Assembly (NCBI RefSeq): GCF_006715025.1
Contig: NZ_VFMK01000001.1
Span: 558,001 to 622,000 of the forward strand
Origin: Serratia fonticola
Lineage (GTDB): Bacteria > Pseudomonadota > Gammaproteobacteria > Enterobacterales > Enterobacteriaceae
Length of the DNA stretch: 64,000 bases
Direction of reading: 5' to 3'
Position 1 is the first letter of the stretch; every line of letters starts with the position of its first letter. A program made the position numbers and the translations under genes. This document shows, piece after piece, positions 59,612-64,000 of this stretch. The notes under the pieces were generated by a model, which was not told where the DNA came from, made no database searches, and worked only from the letters and a program-made list of their open reading frames with translations.

Positions 59612-61504
59612 ATGAAAAAAACGCTTCTTTCCCTACTGCTTTGTTTGAGTACCTCTGCTATGGCCGCCGAACCGGTAAATATCACCATTTTGGGCACCTC
59701 GGATCTGCATGGCACCTTTGTGCCTTGGGATTACTCCACCGACACCGAAAACCTGGCGGGCAGCCTGAGCCAAATCGCCACGCAGGTGCACAAAGTGCGG
59801 GCCCAGCAGCCGAACGTGATTCTGGTTGATGCCGGAGACACCATTCAGGGCAACTTCGTTGAAACCTTCAAGCATGATAAAACCAGCCCGATGATCCTCG
59901 GTTTTAACGCACTGAATTATGACGTATGGGTGATGGGTAACCATGAGTTTGATTTTGGCCTGAAAGCGTTGGCGACCCCGCTGAAGCAGTTTAAAGGCGC
60001 TGCGTTGGCGGGCAATATCTTCTGGGAAAGCGGCAAGCCTTATCTGCCCGCTTATAAGATTGTCGAAAGGCAAGGCGTGAAGATTGGCATTATCGGCATG
60101 GATACGCCCATGACTGCCGAGTTCGCCAAGGGAACCGATCGCATTGACGGTTTGACGTTTACCGATCCGGTGCAGGCAGTGAAAAACGTGATCCAGCAGA
60201 TCCACGGCCAGGTAGACGCTATCGTGCTGGTGGCCCATATGGGTATTGATAATGAAAACCAGCGGCCTGGCACCGGCGTGGGGGATATTGCGCGAGCCAA
60301 CCCGGAACTGGCGGCGATTGTTGCCGGGCATATGCACGTTAAAGTGGATAAAGAGGTGATCAACGGCGTAATCGTCACCGAACCGGATAAATATGGTCGC
60401 GCATTGTCACGTATCGATCTGCAATTCGAGCAGCAAAACGGCAAGTATGTACTGATCAATAAAGACAGCTACACCTATCCGATCAAAGGGATGGCCTCCG
60501 ACAAAAGTCTGGAACAGATCTATCAGCCATTCCACACCATTCTACGCGCCAATGCTAATCGGCCGATTGCCCAACTGACCGGGCAGGATCTGGTCCCGCC
60601 GGATGCGGTGAAAGGTATTCCGCAGGTGCATATTCAGGATACTGGCATCAGTGCGCTGTATCAGGAAGCGGCCCGTTACTATGCACCCAAAGCACAGGTC
60701 ATTGCGTTGCAGATTGATAACGATCGTCCAAGGCTGAATGTGGGCACCATCACCGCCAAGGATATCGCTTTCAACTACCAATACGCCGGTGGCGAGATCA
60801 CCGTCTACCAGCTTACCGGCAAAGAGCTGAAAAAGTATATGGAATGGGTTGGGGATTACTTCAATCAGCTACATGATGGTGATGTAACCTACAGCTTCAA
60901 TCCACAGCGTCGAGCATCCAAATACTCTACTAACGACTTCTTTGATGGCGTGACCTATACCATCGATCTGCGCCAGCCTGTCGGACAACGTATTACCGAG
61001 CTGAAACTGAATGATGGCACACCGGTCACGGACACCACGCCGATTCGTCTGGGAATGAACAGCTATCGCATGGGCCATCTGACGCAAAAAGGCGGTGTGC
61101 TGGAAGGCATGCAGTTCCCGGTGCTGTCAGACACCAAGGCGGAATACGGCGAAGAGGAAGGGACTATCCGTAATCTCACTATTCGTTATCTGACTGAAGT
61201 AAAGAAAGGTGAGTATCAGGGTAAGGCGATGCAGCGTTGGAAGCTGGTGGGGCTGGAAGGGTATGAGCGTGAGCGCCAGATTGTGGATAAGCTGCTCAAT
61301 GAAGGCAAAATCAGCGTGCCAACCACCGATGATGGGCGTTATACCAACGTGGCCTCTATCAACGTCAAGGAACTGCTGTTTAGCGATCCGCAGCGGATGA
61401 AACAGCAGATTGCCGAGCTGCAACAACAGGCACAAACCGCGACAGACCCGGTTGTCAAACAGCGGCTGAGCGATCGCATAACGATTATCGAAGCCATTAA
61501 CTGA
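59612..61504 (+). CDS. Periplasmic 5'-nucleotidase / UDP-sugar hydrolase family metallophosphatase
   Basis: A 630-aa exported enzyme: signal peptide MKKTLLSLLLCLSTSAMAAE, a calcineurin-like metallophosphatase domain (about 22-240) and a 5-nucleotidase C-terminal domain (about 330-540). Metal ligands are in GTSDLHG, VDAGDTIQGN, MGNHEFDFG, LVAHMG and AGHMHVK; the substrate-stacking domain contains FNYQYAGGEITVYQLTG. It should release phosphate from nucleotides or related esters in the periplasm. It is related to UshA and CpdB but I would not name it as either. It is monocistronic, followed by a hairpin. Confidence 0.85.
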   Translation: MKKTLLSLLLCLSTSAMAAEPVNITILGTSDLHGTFVPWDYSTDTENLAGSLSQIATQVHKVRAQQPNVILVDAGDTIQGNFVETFKHDKTSPMILGFNALNYDVWVMGNHEFDFGLKALATPLKQFKGAALAGNIFWESGKPYLPAYKIVERQGVKIGIIGMDTPMTAEFAKGTDRIDGLTFTDPVQAVKNVIQQIHGQVDAIVLVAHMGIDNENQRPGTGVGDIARANPELAAIVAGHMHVKVDKEVINGVIVTEPDKYGRALSRIDLQFEQQNGKYVLINKDSYTYPIKGMASDKSLEQIYQPFHTILRANANRPIAQLTGQDLVPPDAVKGIPQVHIQDTGISALYQEAARYYAPKAQVIALQIDNDRPRLNVGTITAKDIAFNYQYAGGEITVYQLTGKELKKYMEWVGDYFNQLHDGDVTYSFNPQRRASKYSTNDFFDGVTYTIDLRQPVGQRITELKLNDGTPVTDTTPIRLGMNSYRMGHLTQKGGVLEGMQFPVLSDTKAEYGEEEGTIRNLTIRYLTEVKKGEYQGKAMQRWKLVGLEGYERERQIVDKLLNEGKISVPTTDDGRYTNVASINVKELLFSDPQRMKQQIAELQQQAQTATDPVVKQRLSDRITIIEAIN

Positions 61505-61513
61505 GGGTGGCTG

Positions 61514-61551
61514 CCAGCCTCTGACTCTCTTTCTGGGATTATAGAGGCTGG
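61514..61551 (+). terminator. Possible nucleotidase terminator
   Basis: CCAGCCTCT (61514-61522) and AGAGGCTGG (61543-61551) are perfect 9-bp arms with a 20-base loop, starting 10 bases after the stop. The 3' side is ATTAATC, not a T run. Confidence 0.4.
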
Positions 61552-61689
61552 ATTAATCAAATCTTATTGCCAGCAAAGATATAATAAATAGGTTGTGTTA
61601 TTACGGATACAACGGCCTTAACAAGCAGCTCAACTCCATTGGCAGGATAATGGCGGCACCAACAACAAGCCATATAAGGAGTAATGAGT

Positions 61690-62151
61690 ATGAAAATTGC
61701 ACTCTATGATAAAAGCGTAAATATCATCAAAGATGGAAAAACAGTTAATCTGCCAAGTAATAATAGCCGCTGGCCAAGTGATTTTTCAAAGGACTCGGCC
61801 TTTGAAGAAAAGGATGGCATTTATCGCAGCAAATTAACTACGCTTTTGGTTAGCAGCGATCCCGGCATTTCCTTCCCTTACCATACCAAAGCACATATTA
61901 CTGCCAGCCTTTCTATTCTGCCGATGGATGCTCAAGGTAAACCGCTTCCCTTTACTATTGCTGCAACCAATAACACCATCTTTGATGGTAAAGAGCAAAA
62001 ACCCGCTGTTACCGTTGAAGTGTGTGTATTTGGTCAGGTAGCCAAGTTTTATAACCTTTTGCTTGGCATGGTTGAGGATCGCACGGAGGAAAATAACCTG
62101 GAGGTGTCAATTAACTATAGCTGTTTCTTCGATGACAGAAACGTTGCCTGA
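61690..62151 (+). CDS. Uncharacterised 153-aa protein
   Basis: A soluble protein starting MKIALYDKSVNIIKDGKTVN; no signal peptide, membrane segment or catalytic motif. A beta-rich middle (TLLVSSDPGISFPYHTKAHI) and a C-terminal NLEVSINYSCFFDD are visible. AAGGAG at 61676-61681 fits the ATG at 61690 better than the one at 61684. The family was not recognised. It stands alone between the nucleotidase and the convergent SIS/kinase operon. Confidence 0.65.
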   Translation: MKIALYDKSVNIIKDGKTVNLPSNNSRWPSDFSKDSAFEEKDGIYRSKLTTLLVSSDPGISFPYHTKAHITASLSILPMDAQGKPLPFTIAATNNTIFDGKEQKPAVTVEVCVFGQVAKFYNLLLGMVEDRTEENNLEVSINYSCFFDDRNVA

Positions 62152-62206
62152 TCCTTTCAGTACTGGAAAACGTTAACAGCTTATCTTTCATTTTTTCGTT
62201 TGATAA

Positions 62207-62236
62207 CTCTGGGTAACACATTTGCGTTACCCAGAG
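62207..62236. terminator. Hairpin between convergent genes
   Basis: CTCTGGGTAAC (62207-62217) and GTTACCCAGAG (62226-62236), perfect 11-bp arms around ACATTTGC. It lies between the ends of the 153-aa protein gene and the SIS gene; no T run is visible on either side. Confidence 0.55.
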
Positions 62237-62254
62237 ATAAAAGCAAGATATAGG

Positions 62255-62854
62255 TTAATTTTCAGCTCGTAGACTTTTCCCCACATCGCCGCCGGGGTGA
62301 ACCTTCAATAGCGTTTCCTTGTTGTAGCCACTGCGCTCCATCAGGCAGGCGCAGGCCGCGTCAAATATCGCCAGTACCAGCACAATAGAGGTGGTGGCCA
62401 ACATATTCAGCGGATCGATCTCGTTCTCCACGCCCGTGCGGATCACCAGTTGCGCCGCGTGAGCAATCGCAGAGTCTGGGTTTTCCGTCACGCTGATGAT
62501 GGTCACCTTTTTGCTTTGCAAGGTTGGCAGCAGGCGCGTCAGTTCATCTGAGTTCCCCCCACGGGAAATCAGAATGATAACGTCCTCGGCACGTAGAAAA
62601 CCCAGATCGCCATGTGCCGCGTCGGTGGCGTTAAGGTAAATCGCCGGTTGTTCCACACAGGCCAGCATATGGGCAACCTTACGGGCCGCAATGCCGGAAG
62701 TGCCTACGCCCGTCACGGCTATCTTGCCTTTGCACTCCGCCAACAGCGTCAGCAGGCGTTGCCAGGTGGTGGCATCAATGCGTTCCCCAAGCTGTGCCAG
62801 TTCACGGCTGTATATCTGCCAGGCTGCGTTGGCGCGTAGCCATTCCTGTTGCAT
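62255..62854 (-). CDS. SIS-domain sugar-phosphate isomerase-like protein
   Basis: A 199-aa protein with a single SIS domain: IAVTGVGTSGIAARKVAHML binds the phosphosugar, followed by NATDAAHGDLGFLRAEDVII and ILISRGGNSDELTRLLPTL, and the end TLLKVHPGGDVGKSL resembles arabinose-5-phosphate isomerase-type proteins without their CBS domains. It probably isomerises a pentose or hexose phosphate. Its ATG shares one base with the kinase stop (TAATG), so the pair is translated together and likely acts in one pathway. Confidence 0.82.
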   Translation of the reverse strand: MQQEWLRANAAWQIYSRELAQLGERIDATTWQRLLTLLAECKGKIAVTGVGTSGIAARKVAHMLACVEQPAIYLNATDAAHGDLGFLRAEDVIILISRGGNSDELTRLLPTLQSKKVTIISVTENPDSAIAHAAQLVIRTGVENEIDPLNMLATTSIVLVLAIFDAACACLMERSGYNKETLLKVHPGGDVGKSLRAEN

Positions 62855-64000
62855 TACGCCTCCTCCTGCATCAACTGGCGATACTTCATATGATCGTGGT
62901 ACAGCTCATGGAACACGCGGTATTTACGGTCGTAATAGGCTTTAATTTTGTTGGTCTGTGGCGTCACTGTCTTGCCGATGCGGCTCATGGCATTCATCGC
63001 TTCCGGCAGCGTGTCGAACACACCCGCAGCGACGGTTCCCATCATCGCACCGCCGAGCAGCATCGCCTCGCTCTCTTCAGGCAACAACATGGCGCAGCCG
63101 GTGGCATTGGCATGTTCCTGCACGAAGATGGGGTTCTTGGTGCCGCCCCCGCTGGCCATGATGGTATCGATGCTGTAACCGCTGAGGTTCATGGTTTCGA
63201 TGATATGACGGGTGCCGAGCGCGATGGCCTGGATGGTCGCCAGATAGTGCAATGCCATGTCTTCCGGTGTCCGTGATAGCTTCAGCCCGGTCAACGTCCC
63301 GGTCAGGGTTGGGTTGGCGCGCGGTGAGCGGTTACCGTGGAAGTACGGCAGCATATGGATATCCTGGGTCAGGAAAGCGATATTCTCCGGCTCTCCGGCC
63401 ATGCGGCGCAGAATAGCGTTTAGTACCTCATAAATGGTCTGGCCGTGGGTCTTCGCCTGGGCCAGCAGGTCCGTATAGCAAGGATGGGACTGAATCATAT
63501 GGTCGATTAACGCACCCGTAGCCGATTGCCCGCCCTCGTTCAGCCAATACTCCGGTAAAATGGCGGAGTAATAAGGGCCCCACACGCCGCCGATAAAGCG
63601 TGCCGTACGTGACATCGCCATATGGCCGGTAGAGGTGCCGCCAATCATGGCGATACGCCGATTAAAATCGGCCACCTCGCCCGAAACACCGGTCGCTCCC
63701 AAGGTGCCGAGCGTGCCGGCGTGGGCATCGATGATGGAAACGCTGACGGCGGTACCGGCAATCAGGCCCATCTCGCTGGCGGCGCGTTGAGTCAGGCCGT
63801 GGCCCAGCGGTTCCCCCATCATTTTCACGTCGCTGCCGATCTTCTGCGCGTCATGTTCCAGCAGGTCTTCCAGACCAATCTGCTTGAAATAACTCTTATC
63901 CCAACGCTGTTCGTGCCCGATATAGGTCCATTTACACACGGTGGAGCACAGCGAACGAGTGGCATCCTGGGTGGCTCGCCAGGTCAGGAAATCTGGCAGG
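62854..64000 (-). CDS. FGGY-family pentulose kinase (5' end outside window)
   Basis: The C-terminal 380 or so residues of an FGGY carbohydrate kinase of the ribulokinase-like group; the frame is open to the right edge (QDATRSLCSTVCKWTYIGHE). Visible landmarks are MIGGTSTGHMAMS (ATP-site glycines), LPYFHGNRSPRANP, and the adenosine motif IMASGGGTKNPIFVQ. It phosphorylates a pentulose such as D-ribulose; the exact sugar is uncertain. It is followed by the overlapping SIS-domain gene, suggesting a two-enzyme sugar pathway whose transporter and regulator lie beyond the window. Confidence 0.88.
   Translation of the reverse strand, partial: LPDFLTWRATQDATRSLCSTVCKWTYIGHEQRWDKSYFKQIGLEDLLEHDAQKIGSDVKMMGEPLGHGLTQRAASEMGLIAGTAVSVSIIDAHAGTLGTLGATGVSGEVADFNRRIAMIGGTSTGHMAMSRTARFIGGVWGPYYSAILPEYWLNEGGQSATGALIDHMIQSHPCYTDLLAQAKTHGQTIYEVLNAILRRMAGEPENIAFLTQDIHMLPYFHGNRSPRANPTLTGTLTGLKLSRTPEDMALHYLATIQAIALGTRHIIETMNLSGYSIDTIMASGGGTKNPIFVQEHANATGCAMLLPEESEAMLLGGAMMGTVAAGVFDTLPEAMNAMSRIGKTVTPQTNKIKAYYDRKYRVFHELYHDHMKYRQLMQEEA

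Noticed and set aside
1..64000. tRNA, rRNA or riboswitch genes
   Set aside because: No cloverleaf with a CCA-proximal TTCGA arm, rRNA segment or recognisable riboswitch core was seen in the intergenic regions.

Overview
The window reads as a chromosomal segment of an enterobacterium, most likely Serratia or a close relative in the Yersiniaceae. The ilv, gor, prlC, rsmJ and rlmJ products look like close E. coli orthologs, the intergenic regions carry ERIC-type repeats, and several loci keep E. coli neighbour order (kdgK-pdeH-yhjG-yhjE-yhjD; rlmJ beside gor; prlC-rsmJ). Most of the sequence is GC-rich backbone. AT-rich patches lie near 11.4-13.4 kb and 34.7-36.4 kb.

Layout. 1-11.3 kb: the end of an MFS transporter, then the whole isoleucine-valine block: ilvL leader and attenuator, ilvX, ilvGMEDA, a DUF2461 gene, and divergent ilvY/ilvC. 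11.4-13.4 kb: an inserted pore-forming colicin-like gene and a four-helix immunity protein. 13.5-22 kb: kdgK with a KdgR box, a tautomerase, pdeH behind a perfect sigma-28 flagellar promoter, yhjG (AsmA family), a 147-bp tandem repeat array, cdh, yhjE and yhjD. 22.3-25.2 kb: convergent rpfF and rpfR, a fatty-acid (DSF/BDSF) signal synthase and its c-di-GMP receptor-turnover protein. 25.7-33 kb: a Spy-type chaperone, a UPF0261 (Tm-1-like) gene facing a TetR regulator with Fur-like and palindromic operators between them, then a signalling module: an HTH-receiver regulator, a hybrid histidine kinase, a cysteine-free SUOX-fold periplasmic protein and a GT9 glycosyltransferase. 33.5-36.5 kb: a decayed IS3-family element, an orphan secreted protein and eroded sequence. 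36.5-45.8 kb: gor, then a complete galactitol operon gatYZABCD-gatR inserted between gor and rlmJ.

46-56.2 kb is the most unusual part: a four-gene minus-strand operon between rlmJ and prlC. In order of transcription it encodes a ClpB-like AAA+ ATPase (split by a frameshift at a G7 tract), a radical-SAM activase-like protein, a 2103-residue fusion (zinc ribbons, pseudokinase, SF1 helicase, restriction-endonuclease-like domain) and a coiled-coil protein. The genes overlap or are separated by a few bases. I do not recognise it as a named system; an anti-phage or nucleic-acid surveillance role is an inference from the domains.

56.5-64 kb: prlC, rsmJ, REP-like palindromes, a periplasmic 5'-nucleotidase-family enzyme, an unknown small protein, and an SIS-domain protein plus an FGGY pentulose kinase that runs off the right edge. 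No rRNA, tRNA or CRISPR array was seen.
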